Origin: Erpobdella octoculata
Taxonomy: Eukaryota; Annelida; Clitellata; Hirudinida; Erpobdellidae
Length of the DNA stretch: 64,000 nt
Reading direction: 5' to 3'
Assembly (NCBI GenBank): GCA_963978895.1
Contig: OZ022240.1
Location: forward strand, 16,206,717-16,270,716
This document shows positions 30,978 to 42,434 of this stretch, piece by piece (position 1 is the first letter of the stretch; the number at the start of each line of letters is the position of its first letter). A model generated the notes under the pieces. That model was not told the DNA's origin and made no database searches. It saw only the letters and a list, made by a program, of their open reading frames with translations. Both the position numbers and the translations under genes were made by a program.

Positions 30978-31808
30978 ATGGCCAGTCACTTAGACGTCGA
31001 TAAGTTGACAACGATGATGAGATTCATGAACATGGAACCTCGTGATCGTTTCGATGACGATTTTGTAAACAATTTGTGTGTCTTTCTCAAGGAATTTGAT
31101 TTAGGTAAAGATAATAAATGTTGTTATCCTGAAGACTTTAACGAGGCCTTGTTGGACCTCGAAAAAACTCTACAGGAAACGCCGAACTCAGTTTCGACTG
31201 ATCCATTGGAAACGATGAGCATCCAAGCGAAACCTTCGGAAGAAGTCGCTGTTAACGGCGAATATTTCGAAGCTAGTAGCCGAGAAAAACCTAAAGAAAA
31301 TGAAAAAACACAATTTGGATTTGTTTCGAGATATAAAATTGATCGAAGAAACAAACAAATGCGTCCGGCTAATTGCCTTGACGATATTGAAACAGTAGGT
31401 AGACGCTCACTTGGAAAGTATAAAATTGATCGAAGAGTCGATCGGGTTAATCATGCCGTTAGAAATCAGTCACGTAACGTTTACGATTACTCTGGGCTTC
31501 GTAGAGAACGGTTTGGCAAATACGGAAACTCGTGTCAAACGTCTTATGGTCATTGCGGATACGTGGAAATGAATTTTAGACGATACTGTGACACAACTAT
31601 TGTTTACCACAACGTTCGTCCAAGTCGCTACTTTGGAAACGTTAAAATCGACCGCAGGCGTACGTCAGTCAAACATGAAGAATCAGCCGCAGACCTTGCC
31701 GACAACGAATACCGTCGTAGGCTGAACGTCTTACGATCAGACAGAAAAATAGAAATAAACGAGAAGCGTTATGCGATGTTCAATCGACAGCGCGACTTTT
31801 CCAACTAA
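30978..31808 (+). CDS. 276-aa array protein, copy 15
   Basis: Reference protein. It shares the silent CGT and both 3' variants with copy 14, so the two are a recent unit duplication. Confidence 0.8.
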   Translation: MASHLDVDKLTTMMRFMNMEPRDRFDDDFVNNLCVFLKEFDLGKDNKCCYPEDFNEALLDLEKTLQETPNSVSTDPLETMSIQAKPSEEVAVNGEYFEASSREKPKENEKTQFGFVSRYKIDRRNKQMRPANCLDDIETVGRRSLGKYKIDRRVDRVNHAVRNQSRNVYDYSGLRRERFGKYGNSCQTSYGHCGYVEMNFRRYCDTTIVYHNVRPSRYFGNVKIDRRRTSVKHEESAADLADNEYRRRLNVLRSDRKIEINEKRYAMFNRQRDFSN

Positions 31809-31995
31809 AATCCAATTAAAACTAGTACGACAGAAATCTGTCCTAATTTTGGAAAAAAAAATAAAACAAGAAACGGAGTTTCTGTGCTAAAAAACCGTAC
31901 AAGTACAATAAACTGTGCATCAATTTTTCAAACAAACGGTTTTAAACAAAATGCAATAATTATTCAGCAACAAAGGAACATAATCCAACACAATA

Positions 31996-32458
31996 GAGGC
32001 GCTGGTGGCAGAGCGGTAGAGCGTTCGCCTGTCGATCGTCAGGTCGGCAGTTCGAGCCTCACCGGCGTCACCAGCGTAACTCCCTTAAGCAAGGTGTTCA
32101 CTCGCATTGCTAAAGGGGTAAGCGCCTAAAAATTGTAGAGGCGCTGGTGGCAGAGCGGTAGAGCGTTCGTCTGTCGATCGTTAGGCCGGCAGTTCGAACC
32201 TCACCGGCGTCACCAGCGTAACTCCCTTAAGCAAGGAGTTCACTCGCATTGCTGAAGGGGTAGGCGCCTAAAGAGGCGCTGGTGGCAGAGCGTTAGAGCG
32301 TTCGCCTGTCGATCGTTAGGTCGGCAGTTCGAACCTCACCGGCGTCACCAGCGTAACTCCCTTAAGCAAGGAGTTCACTCGCATTGCTAAAAAAGTTCTA
32401 ACTCCGCCTTGCTTTTGCAAGCCAGTCCCAAGCCTGGAGAAAGGAGGAGGGGAAAGTT
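31996..32458 (+). repeat. tRNA-like/SINE-like block, unit 15
   Basis: No variant noted. Confidence 0.6.
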
Positions 32459-32694
32459 AAAAAGATCAAATTAAGATCCACGACAGGAAGTACTTAGGTG
32501 TTTCCAACATACAGCCATTTTAGTCTTAAAACACCTGGTGTAAAGGACTATAAACTATTACAATAAAAATGACGCTTTCTCGCAAAACTTGTCTTGGAAA
32601 AGGCGTGTGCTAAATCTCAGTGAAAAAAAACAATAAAAATTCAAGACTTTCACCTGATTCGATGCTGCGATGTGACACGTTAACTACGTAATTA

Positions 32695-32830
32695 GGCTTA
32701 AGTGCGGTAGCGAGCTTCATTCCTATTGGCTTAAGTGCGGTAGCGAGCTTCAATCTAATTGGCTGTTGGTCTCGACGACCCGCTTTGTCTCGTCTATAAA
32801 AGGCCGAACGGACGTACATTGAGTTCATTT
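32695..32830 (+). promoter_or_regulatory. Pol II promoter, unit 16
   Basis: Standard elements and spacing. Confidence 0.7.
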
Positions 32831-32894
32831 CTCCTCAGCCTTCATACGGTTCGGATCATTCTTAGCTGCTCTCTGATTAAAAATAATCGAAAAC

Positions 32895-33725
32895 ATGGCC
32901 AGTCACTTAGACGTCGATAAGTTGACAACGATGATGAGATTCATGAACATGGAACCTCGTGATCGTTTCGATGACGATTTTGTAAACAATTTGTGTGTCT
33001 TTCTCAAGGAATTTGATTTAGGTAAAGATAATAAATGTTGTTATCCTGAAGACTTTAACGAGGCCTTGTTGGACCTCGAAAAAACTCTACAGGAAACGCC
33101 GAACTCAGTTTCGACTGATCCATTGGAAACGATGAGCATCCAAGCGAAACCTTCGGAAGAAGTCGCTGTTAACGGCGAATATTTCGAAGCTAGTAGCCGA
33201 GAAAAACCTAAAGAAAATGAAAAAACACAATTTGGATTTGTTTCGAGATATAAAATTGATCGAAGAAACAAACAAATGCGTCCGGCTAATTGCCTTGACG
33301 ATATTGAAACAGTAGGTAGACGCTCACTTGGAAAGTATAAAATTGATCGAAGAGTCGATCGGGTTAATCATGCCGTTAGAAATCAGTCACGTAACGTTTA
33401 CGATTACTCTGGGCTTCGTAGAGAACGGTTTGGCAAATACGGAAACTCGTGTCAAACGTCTTATGGTCATTGCGGATACGTGGAAATGAATTTTAGACGA
33501 TACTGTGACACAACTATTGTTTACCACAACGTTCGTCCAAGTCGCTACTTTGGAAACGTTAAAATCGACCGCAGGCGAACGTCAGTCAAACATGAAGAAT
33601 CAGCCGCAGACCTTGCCGACAACGAATACCGTCGTAGGCTGAACGTCTTACGATCAGACAGAAAAATAGAAATAAACGAGAAGCGTTATGCGATGTTCAA
33701 TCGACAGCGCGACTTTTCCAACTAA
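32895..33725 (+). CDS. 276-aa array protein, copy 16
   Basis: Reference protein; 15-bp 3' deletion present. Confidence 0.8.
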   Translation: MASHLDVDKLTTMMRFMNMEPRDRFDDDFVNNLCVFLKEFDLGKDNKCCYPEDFNEALLDLEKTLQETPNSVSTDPLETMSIQAKPSEEVAVNGEYFEASSREKPKENEKTQFGFVSRYKIDRRNKQMRPANCLDDIETVGRRSLGKYKIDRRVDRVNHAVRNQSRNVYDYSGLRRERFGKYGNSCQTSYGHCGYVEMNFRRYCDTTIVYHNVRPSRYFGNVKIDRRRTSVKHEESAADLADNEYRRRLNVLRSDRKIEINEKRYAMFNRQRDFSN

Positions 33726-33897
33726 AATCCAATTAAAACTAGTCCTAATTTTGGAAAAAAAAACAAAACAAGAAACGGAGTTTCTGTGCTAAAAAACCGT
33801 ACAAGTACAATAAAATGTGCATCAATTTTTCAAACAAACGGTTTTAAACAAAATGCAATAATTATTCAGCAACAAAGGAACATAATCCAACACAATA

Positions 33898-34360
33898 GAG
33901 GCGCTGGTGGCAGAGCGGTAGAGCGTTCGCCTGTCGATCGTCAGGTCGGCAGTTCGAGCCTCACCGGCGTCACCAGCGTAACTCCCTTAAGCAAGGTGTT
34001 CACTCGCATTGCTAAAGGGGTAAGCGCCTAAAAATTGTATAGGCGCTGGTGGCAGAGCGGTAGAGCGTTCGTCTGTCGATCGTTAGGCCGGCAGTTCGAA
34101 CCTCACCGGCGTCACCAGCGTAACTCCCTTAAGCAAGGAGTTCACTCGCATTGCTGAAGGGGTAGGCGCCTAAAGAGGCGCTGGTGGCAGAGCGTTAGAG
34201 CGTTCGCCTGTCGATCGTTAGGTCGGCAGTTCGAACCTCACCGGCGTCACCAGCGTAACTCCCTTAAGCAAGGAGTTCACTCGCATTGCTAAAAAAGTTC
34301 TAACTCCGCCTTGCTTTTGCAAGCCAGTCCCAAGCCTGGAGAAAGGAGGAGGGGAAAGTT
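33898..34360 (+). repeat. tRNA-like/SINE-like block, unit 16
   Basis: GTATAG instead of GTAGAG before head B (34040), shared only with unit 20. Confidence 0.6.
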
Positions 34361-34596
34361 AAAAAGATCAAATTAAGATCCACGACAGGAAGTACTTAGG
34401 TGTTTCCAACATACAGCCATTTTAGTCTTAAAACACCTGGTGTAAAGGACTATAAACTATTACAATAAAAATGACGCTTTCTCGCAAAACTTGTCTTGGA
34501 AAAGGCGTGTGCTAAATCTCAGTGAAAAAAAACAATAAAAATTCAAGACTTTCACCTGATTCGATGCTGCGATGTGACACGTTAACTACGTAATTA

Positions 34597-34732
34597 GGCT
34601 TAAGTGCGGTAGCGAGCTTCATTCCTATTGGCTTAAGTGCGGTAGCGAGCTTCAATCTAATTGGCTGTTGGTCTCGACGACCCGCTTTGTCTCGTCTATA
34701 AAAGGCCGAACGGACGTACATTGAGTTCATTT
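34597..34732 (+). promoter_or_regulatory. Pol II promoter, unit 17
   Basis: Standard elements and spacing. Confidence 0.7.
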
Positions 34733-34796
34733 CTCCTCAGCCTTCATACGGTTCGGATCATTCTTAGCTGCTCTCTGATTAAAAATAATCGAAAAC

Positions 34797-35627
34797 ATGG
34801 CCAGTCACTTAGACGTCGATAAGTTGACAACGATGATGAGATTCATGAACATGGAACCTCGTGATCGTTTCGATGACGATTTTGTAAACAATTTGTGTGT
34901 CTTTCTCAAGGAATTTGATTTAGGTAAAGATAATAAATGTTGTTATCCTGAAGACTTTAACGAGGCCTTGTTGGACCTCGAAAAAACTCTACAGGAAACG
35001 CCGAACTCAGTTTCGACTAATCCATTGGAAACGATGAGCATCCAAGCGAAACCTTCGGAAGAAGTCGCTGTTAACGGCGAATATTTCGAAGCTAGTAGCC
35101 GAGAAAAACCTAAAGAAAATGAAAAAACACAATTTGGATTTGTTTCGAGATATAAAATTGATCGAAGAAACAAACAAATGCGTCCGGCTAATTGCCTTGA
35201 CGATATTGAAACAGTAGGTAGACGCTCACTTGGAAAGTATAAAATTGATCGAAGAGTCGATCGGGTTAATCATGCCGTTAGAAATCAGTCACGTAACGTT
35301 TACGATTACTCTGGGCTTCGTAGAGAACGGTTTGGCAAATACGGAAACTCGTGTCAAACGTCTTATGGTCATTGCGGATACGTGGAAATGAATTTTAGAC
35401 GATACTGTGACACAACTATTGTTTACCACAACGTTCGTCCAAGTCGCTACTTTGGAAACGTTAAAATCGACCGCAGGCGAACGTCAGTCAAACATGAAGA
35501 ATCAGCCGCAGACCTTGCCGACAACGAATACCGTCGTAGGCTGAACGTCTTACGATCAGACAGAAAAATAGAAATAAACGAGAAGCGTTATGCGATGTTC
35601 AATCGACAGCGCGACTTTTCCAACTAA
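34797..35627 (+). CDS. 276-aa array protein, copy 17
   Basis: Full length with D75N, shared only with copy 21. Confidence 0.79.
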   Translation: MASHLDVDKLTTMMRFMNMEPRDRFDDDFVNNLCVFLKEFDLGKDNKCCYPEDFNEALLDLEKTLQETPNSVSTNPLETMSIQAKPSEEVAVNGEYFEASSREKPKENEKTQFGFVSRYKIDRRNKQMRPANCLDDIETVGRRSLGKYKIDRRVDRVNHAVRNQSRNVYDYSGLRRERFGKYGNSCQTSYGHCGYVEMNFRRYCDTTIVYHNVRPSRYFGNVKIDRRRTSVKHEESAADLADNEYRRRLNVLRSDRKIEINEKRYAMFNRQRDFSN

Positions 35628-35814
35628 AATCCAATTAAAACTAGTACGACAGAAATCTGTCCTAATTTTGGAAAAAAAAACAAAACAAGAAACGGAGTTT
35701 CTGTGCTAAAAAACCGTACAAGTACAATAAAATGTGCATCAATTTTTCAAACAAACGGTTTTAAACAAAATGCAATAATTATTCAGCAACAAAGGAACAT
35801 AATCCAACACAATA

Positions 35815-36277
35815 GAGGCGCTGGTGGCAGAGCGGTAGAGCGTTCGCCTGTCGATCGTCAGGTCGGCAGTTCGAGCCTCACCGGCGTCACCAGCGTAACT
35901 CCCTTAAGCAAGGTGTTCACTCGCATTGCTAAAGGGGTAAGCGCCTAAAAATTGTAGAGGCGCTGGTGGCAGAGCGGTAGAGCGTTCGTCTGTCGATCGT
36001 TAGGCCGGCAGTTCGAACCTCACCGGCGTCACCAGCGTAACTCCCTTAAGCAAGGAGTTCACTCGCATTTCTGAAGGGGTAGGCGCCTAAAGAGGCGCTG
36101 GTGGCAGAGCGTTAGAGCGTTCGCCTGTCGATCGTTAGGTCGGCAGTTCGAACCTCACCGGCGTCACCAGCGTAACTCCCTTAAGCAAGGAGTTCACTCG
36201 CATTGCTAAAAAAGTTCTAACTCCGCCTTGCTTTTGCAAGCCAGTCCCAAGCCTGGAGAAAGGAGGAGGGGAAAGTT
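35815..36277 (+). repeat. tRNA-like/SINE-like block, unit 17
   Basis: CGCATTTCTG instead of CGCATTGCTG (36070), shared only with unit 21. Confidence 0.6.
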
Positions 36278-36513
36278 AAAAAGATCAAATTAAGATCCAC
36301 GACAGGAAGTACTTAGGTGTTTCCAACATACAGCCATTTTAGTCTTAAAACACCTGGTGTAAAGGACTATAAACTATTACAATAAAAATGACGCTTTCTC
36401 GCAAAACTTGTCTTGGAAAAGGCGTGTGCTAAATCTCAGTGAAAAAAAACAATAAAAATTCAAGACTTTCACCTGATTCGATGCTGCGATGTGACACGTT
36501 AACTACGTAATTA

Positions 36514-36649
36514 GGCTTAAGTGCGGTAGCGAGCTTCATTCCTATTGGCTTAAGTGCGGTAGCGAGCTTCAATCTAATTGGCTGTTGGTCTCGACGACCC
36601 GCTTTGTCTCGTCTATAAAAGGCCGAACGGACGTACATTGAGTTCATTT
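36514..36649 (+). promoter_or_regulatory. Pol II promoter, unit 18
   Basis: Standard elements and spacing. Confidence 0.7.
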
Positions 36650-36713
36650 CTCCTCAGCCTTCATACGGTTCGGATCATTCTTAGCTGCTCTCTGATTAAA
36701 AATAATCGAAAAC

Positions 36714-37544
36714 ATGGCCAGTCACTTAGACGTCGATAAGTTGACAACGATGATGAGATTCATGAACATGGAACCTCGTGATCGTTTCGATGACGATTTT
36801 GTAAACAATTTGTGTGTCTTTCTCAAGGAATTTGATTTAGGTAAAGATAATAAATGTTGTTATCCTGAAGACTTTAACGAGGCCTTGTTGGACCTCGAAA
36901 AAACTCTACAGGAAACGCCGAACTCAGTTTCGACTGATCCATTGGAAACGATGAGCATCCAAGCGAAACCTTCGGAAGAAGTCGCTGTTAACGGCGAATA
37001 TTTCGAAGCTAGTAGCCGAGAAAAACCTAAAGAAAATGAAAAAACACAATTTGGATTTGTTTCGAGATATAAAATTGATCGAAGAAACAAACAAATGCGT
37101 CCGGCTAATTGCCTTGACGATATTGAAACAGTAGGTAGACGCTCACTTGGAAAGTATAAAATTGATCGAAGAGTCGATCGGGTTAATCATGCCGTTAGAA
37201 ATCAGTCACGTAACGTTTACGATTACTCTGGGCTTCGTAGAGAACGGTTTGGCAAATACGGAAACTCGTGTCAAACGTCTTATGGTCATTGCGGATACGT
37301 GGAAATGAATTTTAGACGATACTGTGACACAACTATTGTTTACCACAACGTTCGTCCAAGTCGCTACTTTGGAAACGTTAAAATCGACCGCAGGCGAACG
37401 TCAGTCAAACATGAAGAATCAGCCGCAGACCTTGCCGACAACGAATACCGTCGTAGGCTGAACGTCTTACGATCAGACAGAAAAATAGAAATAAACGAGA
37501 AGCGTTATGCGATGTTCAATCGACAGCGCGACTTTTCCAACTAA
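36714..37544 (+). CDS. 276-aa array protein, copy 18
   Basis: Reference protein; 15-bp 3' deletion present. Confidence 0.8.
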   Translation: MASHLDVDKLTTMMRFMNMEPRDRFDDDFVNNLCVFLKEFDLGKDNKCCYPEDFNEALLDLEKTLQETPNSVSTDPLETMSIQAKPSEEVAVNGEYFEASSREKPKENEKTQFGFVSRYKIDRRNKQMRPANCLDDIETVGRRSLGKYKIDRRVDRVNHAVRNQSRNVYDYSGLRRERFGKYGNSCQTSYGHCGYVEMNFRRYCDTTIVYHNVRPSRYFGNVKIDRRRTSVKHEESAADLADNEYRRRLNVLRSDRKIEINEKRYAMFNRQRDFSN

Positions 37545-37716
37545 AATCCAATTAAAACTAGTCCTAATTTTGGAAAAAAAAACAAAACAAGAAACGGAGT
37601 TTCTGTGCTAAAAAACCGTACAAGTACAATAAAATGTGCATCAATTTTTCAAACAAACGGTTTTAAACAAAATGCAATAATTATTCAGCAACAAAGGAAC
37701 ATAATCCAACACAATA

Positions 37717-38179
37717 GAGGCGCTGGTGGCAGAGCGGTAGAGCGTTCGCCTGTCGATCGTCAGGTCGGCAGTTCGAGCCTCACCGGCGTCACCAGCGTAA
37801 CTCCCTTAAGCAAGGTGTTCACTCGCATTGCTAAAGGGGTAAGCGCCTAAAAATTGTAGAGGCGCTGGTGGCAGAGCGGTAGAGCGTTCGTCTGTCGATC
37901 GTTAGGCCGGCAGTTCGAACCTCACCGGCGTCACCAGCGTAACTCCCTTAAGCAAGGAGTTCACTCGCATTGCTGAAGGGGTAGGCGCCTAAAGAGGCGC
38001 TGGTGGCAGAGCGTTAGAGCGTTCGCCTGTCGATCGTTAGGTCGGCAGTTCGAACCTCACCGGCGTCACCAGCGTAACTCCCTTAAGCAAGGAGTTCACT
38101 CGCATTGCTAAAAAAGTTCTAACTCCGCCTTGCTTTTGCAAGCCAGTCCCAAGCCTGGAGAAAGGAGGAGGGGAAAGTT
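37717..38179 (+). repeat. tRNA-like/SINE-like block, unit 18
   Basis: No variant noted. Confidence 0.6.
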
Positions 38180-38415
38180 AAAAAGATCAAATTAAGATCC
38201 ACGACAGGAAGTACTTAGGTGTTTCCAACATACAGCCATTTTAGTCTTAAAACACCTGGTGTAAAGGACTATAAACTATTACAATAAAAATGACGCTTTC
38301 TCGCAAAACTTGTCTTGGAAAAGGCGTGTGCTAAATCTCAGTGAAAAAAAACAATAAAAATTCAAGACTTTCACCTGATTCGATGCTGCGATGTGACACG
38401 TTAACTACGTAATTA

Positions 38416-38551
38416 GGCTTAAGTGCGGTAGCGAGCTTCATTCCTATTGGCTTAAGTGCGGTAGCGAGCTTCAATCTAATTGGCTGTTGGTCTCGACGAC
38501 CCGCTTTGTCTCGTCTATAAAAGGCCGAACGGACGTACATTGAGTTCATTT
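38416..38551 (+). promoter_or_regulatory. Pol II promoter, unit 19
   Basis: Standard elements and spacing. Confidence 0.7.
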
Positions 38552-38615
38552 CTCCTCAGCCTTCATACGGTTCGGATCATTCTTAGCTGCTCTCTGATTA
38601 AAAATAATCGAAAAC

Positions 38616-39446
38616 ATGGCCAGTCACTTAGACGTCGATAAGTTGACAACGATGATGAGATTCATGAACATGGAACCTCGTGATCGTTTCGATGACGATT
38701 TTGTAAACAATTTGTGTGTCTTTCTCAAGGAATTTGATTTAGGTAAAGATAATAAATGTTGTTATCCTGAAGACTTTAACGAGGCCTTGTTGGACCTCGA
38801 AAAAACTCTACAGGAAACGCCGAACTCAGTTTCGACTGATCCATTGGAAACGATGAGCATCCAAGCGAAACCTTCGGAAGAAGTCGCTGTTAACGGCGAA
38901 TATTTCGAAGCTAGTAGCCGAGAAAAACCTAAAGAAAATGAAAAAACACAATTTGGATTTGTTTCGAGATATAAAATTGATCGAAGAAACAAACAAATGC
39001 GTCCGGCTAATTGCCTTGACGATATTGAAACAGTAGGTAGACGCTCACTTGGAAAGTATAAAATTGATCGAAGAGTCGATCGGGTTAATCATGCCGTTAG
39101 AAATCAGTCACGTAACGTTTACGATTACTCTGGGCTTCGTAGAGAACGGTTTGGCAAATACGGAAACTCGTGTCAAACGTCTTATGGTCATTGCGGATAC
39201 GTGGAAATGAATTTTAGACGATACTGTGACACAACTATTGTTTACCACAACGTTCGTCCAAGTCGCTACTTTGGAAACGTTAAAATCGACCGCAGGCGAA
39301 CGTCAGTCAAACATGAAGAATCAGCCGCAGACCTTGCCGACAACGAATACCGTCGTAGGCTGAACGTCTTACGATCAGACAGAAAAATAGAAATAAACGA
39401 GAAGCGTTATGCGATGTTCAATCGACAGCGCGACTTTTCCAACTAA
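38616..39446 (+). CDS. 276-aa array protein, copy 19
   Basis: Reference protein; full 3' region. Confidence 0.8.
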   Translation: MASHLDVDKLTTMMRFMNMEPRDRFDDDFVNNLCVFLKEFDLGKDNKCCYPEDFNEALLDLEKTLQETPNSVSTDPLETMSIQAKPSEEVAVNGEYFEASSREKPKENEKTQFGFVSRYKIDRRNKQMRPANCLDDIETVGRRSLGKYKIDRRVDRVNHAVRNQSRNVYDYSGLRRERFGKYGNSCQTSYGHCGYVEMNFRRYCDTTIVYHNVRPSRYFGNVKIDRRRTSVKHEESAADLADNEYRRRLNVLRSDRKIEINEKRYAMFNRQRDFSN

Positions 39447-39633
39447 AATCCAATTAAAACTAGTACGACAGAAATCTGTCCTAATTTTGGAAAAAAAAAC
39501 AAAACAAGAAACGGAGTTTCTGTGCTAAAAAACCGTACAAGTACAATAAAATGTGCATCAATTTTTCAAACAAACGGTTTTAAACAAAATGCAATAATTA
39601 TTCAGCAACAAAGGAACATAATCCAACACAATA

Positions 39634-40096
39634 GAGGCGCTGGTGGCAGAGCGGTAGAGCGTTCGCCTGTCGATCGTCAGGTCGGCAGTTCGAGCCTCAC
39701 CGGCGTCACCAGCGTAACTCCCTTAAGCAAGGTGTTCACTCGCATTGCTAAAGGGGTAAGCGCCTAAAAATTGTAGAGGCGCTGGTGGCAGAGCGGTAGA
39801 GCGTTCGTCTGTCGATCGTTAGGCCGGCAGTTCGAACCTCACCGGCGTCACCAGCGTAACTCCCTTAAGCAAGGAGTTCACTCGCATTGCTGAAGGGGTA
39901 GGCGCCTAAAGAGGCGCTGGTGGCAGAGCGTTAGAGCGTTCGCCTGTCGATCGTTAGGTCGGCAGTTCGAACCTCACCGGCGTCACCAGCGTAACTCCCT
40001 TAAGCAAGGAGTTCACTCGCATTGCTAAAAAAGTTCTAACTCCGCCTTGCTTTTGCAAGCCAGTCCCAAGCCTGGAGAAAGGAGGAGGGGAAAGTT
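39634..40096 (+). repeat. tRNA-like/SINE-like block, unit 19
   Basis: No variant noted. Confidence 0.6.
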
Positions 40097-40332
40097 AAAA
40101 AGATCAAATTAAGATCCACGACAGGAAGTACTTAGGTGTTTCCAACATACAGCCATTTTAGTCTTAAAACACCTGGTGTAAAGGACTATAAACTATTACA
40201 ATAAAAATGACGCTTTCTCGCAAAACTTGTCTTGGAAAAGGCGTGTGCTAAATCTCAGTGAAAAAAAACAATAAAAATTCAAGACTTTCACCTGATTCGA
40301 TGCTGCGATGTGACACGTTAACTACGTAATTA

Positions 40333-40468
40333 GGCTTAAGTGCGGTAGCGAGCTTCATTCCTATTGGCTTAAGTGCGGTAGCGAGCTTCAATCTAATTGG
40401 CTGTTGGTCTCGACGACCCGCTTTGTCTCGTCTATAAAAGGCCGAACGGACGTACATTGAGTTCATTT
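40333..40468 (+). promoter_or_regulatory. Pol II promoter, unit 20
   Basis: Standard elements and spacing. Confidence 0.7.
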
Positions 40469-40532
40469 CTCCTCAGCCTTCATACGGTTCGGATCATTCT
40501 TAGCTGCTCTCTGATTAAAAATAATCGAAAAC

Positions 40533-41363
40533 ATGGCCAGTCACTTAGACGTCGATAAGTTGACAACGATGATGAGATTCATGAACATGGAACCTCGTGA
40601 TCGTTTCGATGACGATTTTGTAAACAATTTGTGTGTCTTTCTCAAGGAATTTGATTTAGGTAAAGATAATAAATGTTGTTATCCTGAAGACTTTAACGAG
40701 GCCTTGTTGGACCTCGAAAAAACTCTACAGGAAACGCCGAACTCAGTTTCGACTGATCCATTGGAAACGATGAGCATCCAAGCGAAACCTTCGGAAGAAG
40801 TCGCTGTTAACGGCGAATATTTCGAAGCTAGTAGCCGAGAAAAACCTAAAGAAAATGAAAAAACACAATTTGGATTTGTTTCGAGATATAAAATTGATCG
40901 AAGAAACAAACAAATGCGTCCGGCTAATTGCCTTGACGATATTGAAACAGTAGGTAGACGCTCACTTGGAAAGTATAAAATTGATCGAAGAGTCGATCGG
41001 GTTAATCATGCCGTTAGAAATCAGTCACGTAACGTTTACGATTACTCTGGGCTTCGTAGAGAACGGTTTGGCAAATACGGAAACTCGTGTCAAACGTCTT
41101 ATGGTCATTGCGGATACGTGGAAATGAATTTTAGACGATACTGTGACACAACTATTGTTTACCACAACGTTCGTCCAAGTCGCTACTTTGGAAACGTTAA
41201 AATCGACCGCAGGCGAACGTCAGTCAAACATGAAGAATCAGCCGCAGACCTTGCCGACAACGAATACCGTCGTAGGCTGAACGTCTTACGATCAGACAGA
41301 AAAATAGAAATAAACGAGAAGCGTTATGCGATGTTCAATCGACAGCGCGACTTTTCCAACTAA
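40533..41363 (+). CDS. 276-aa array protein, copy 20
   Basis: Reference protein; 15-bp 3' deletion. Counterpart of copy 16. Confidence 0.8.
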   Translation: MASHLDVDKLTTMMRFMNMEPRDRFDDDFVNNLCVFLKEFDLGKDNKCCYPEDFNEALLDLEKTLQETPNSVSTDPLETMSIQAKPSEEVAVNGEYFEASSREKPKENEKTQFGFVSRYKIDRRNKQMRPANCLDDIETVGRRSLGKYKIDRRVDRVNHAVRNQSRNVYDYSGLRRERFGKYGNSCQTSYGHCGYVEMNFRRYCDTTIVYHNVRPSRYFGNVKIDRRRTSVKHEESAADLADNEYRRRLNVLRSDRKIEINEKRYAMFNRQRDFSN

Positions 41364-41535
41364 AATCCAATTAAAACTAGTCCTAATTTTGGAAAAAAAA
41401 ACAAAACAAGAAACGGAGTTTCTGTGCTAAAAAACCGTACAAGTACAATAAAATGTGCATCAATTTTTCAAACAAACGGTTTTAAACAAAATGCAATAAT
41501 TATTCAGCAACAAAGGAACATAATCCAACACAATA

Positions 41536-41998
41536 GAGGCGCTGGTGGCAGAGCGGTAGAGCGTTCGCCTGTCGATCGTCAGGTCGGCAGTTCGAGCCTC
41601 ACCGGCGTCACCAGCGTAACTCCCTTAAGCAAGGTGTTCACTCGCATTGCTAAAGGGGTAAGCGCCTAAAAATTGTATAGGCGCTGGTGGCAGAGCGGTA
41701 GAGCGTTCGTCTGTCGATCGTTAGGCCGGCAGTTCGAACCTCACCGGCGTCACCAGCGTAACTCCCTTAAGCAAGGAGTTCACTCGCATTGCTGAAGGGG
41801 TAGGCGCCTAAAGAGGCGCTGGTGGCAGAGCGTTAGAGCGTTCGCCTGTCGATCGTTAGGTCGGCAGTTCGAACCTCACCGGCGTCACCAGCGTAACTCC
41901 CTTAAGCAAGGAGTTCACTCGCATTGCTAAAAAAGTTCTAACTCCGCCTTGCTTTTGCAAGCCAGTCCCAAGCCTGGAGAAAGGAGGAGGGGAAAGTT
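41536..41998 (+). repeat. tRNA-like/SINE-like block, unit 20
   Basis: GTATAG before head B (41678). Confidence 0.6.
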
Positions 41999-42234
41999 AA
42001 AAAGATCAAATTAAGATCCACGACAGGAAGTACTTAGGTGTTTCCAACATACAGCCATTTTAGTCTTAAAACACCTGGTGTAAAGGACTATAAACTATTA
42101 CAATAAAAATGACGCTTTCTCGCAAAACTTGTCTTGGAAAAGGCGTGTGCTAAATCTCAGTGAAAAAAAACAATAAAAATTCAAGACTTTCACCTGATTC
42201 GATGCTGCGATGTGACACGTTAACTACGTAATTA

Positions 42235-42370
42235 GGCTTAAGTGCGGTAGCGAGCTTCATTCCTATTGGCTTAAGTGCGGTAGCGAGCTTCAATCTAATT
42301 GGCTGTTGGTCTCGACGACCCGCTTTGTCTCGTCTATAAAAGGCCGAACGGACGTACATTGAGTTCATTT
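42235..42370 (+). promoter_or_regulatory. Pol II promoter, unit 21
   Basis: Standard elements and spacing. Confidence 0.7.
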
Positions 42371-42434
42371 CTCCTCAGCCTTCATACGGTTCGGATCATT
42401 CTTAGCTGCTCTCTGATTAAAAATAATCGAAAAC

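Larger units (their letters stand above)
32895..40532 (+). repeat. Higher-order repeat, first four-unit copy (units 16-19)
   Basis: Units alternate short, long, short, long (1,902 and 1,917 bp), totalling 7,638 bp. Three private markers (34040 G to T, D75N at unit 17, 36070 G to T) recur exactly 7,638 bp later. Boundaries are placed at ATGs for convenience; the true exchange points lie somewhere near. Confidence 0.88.
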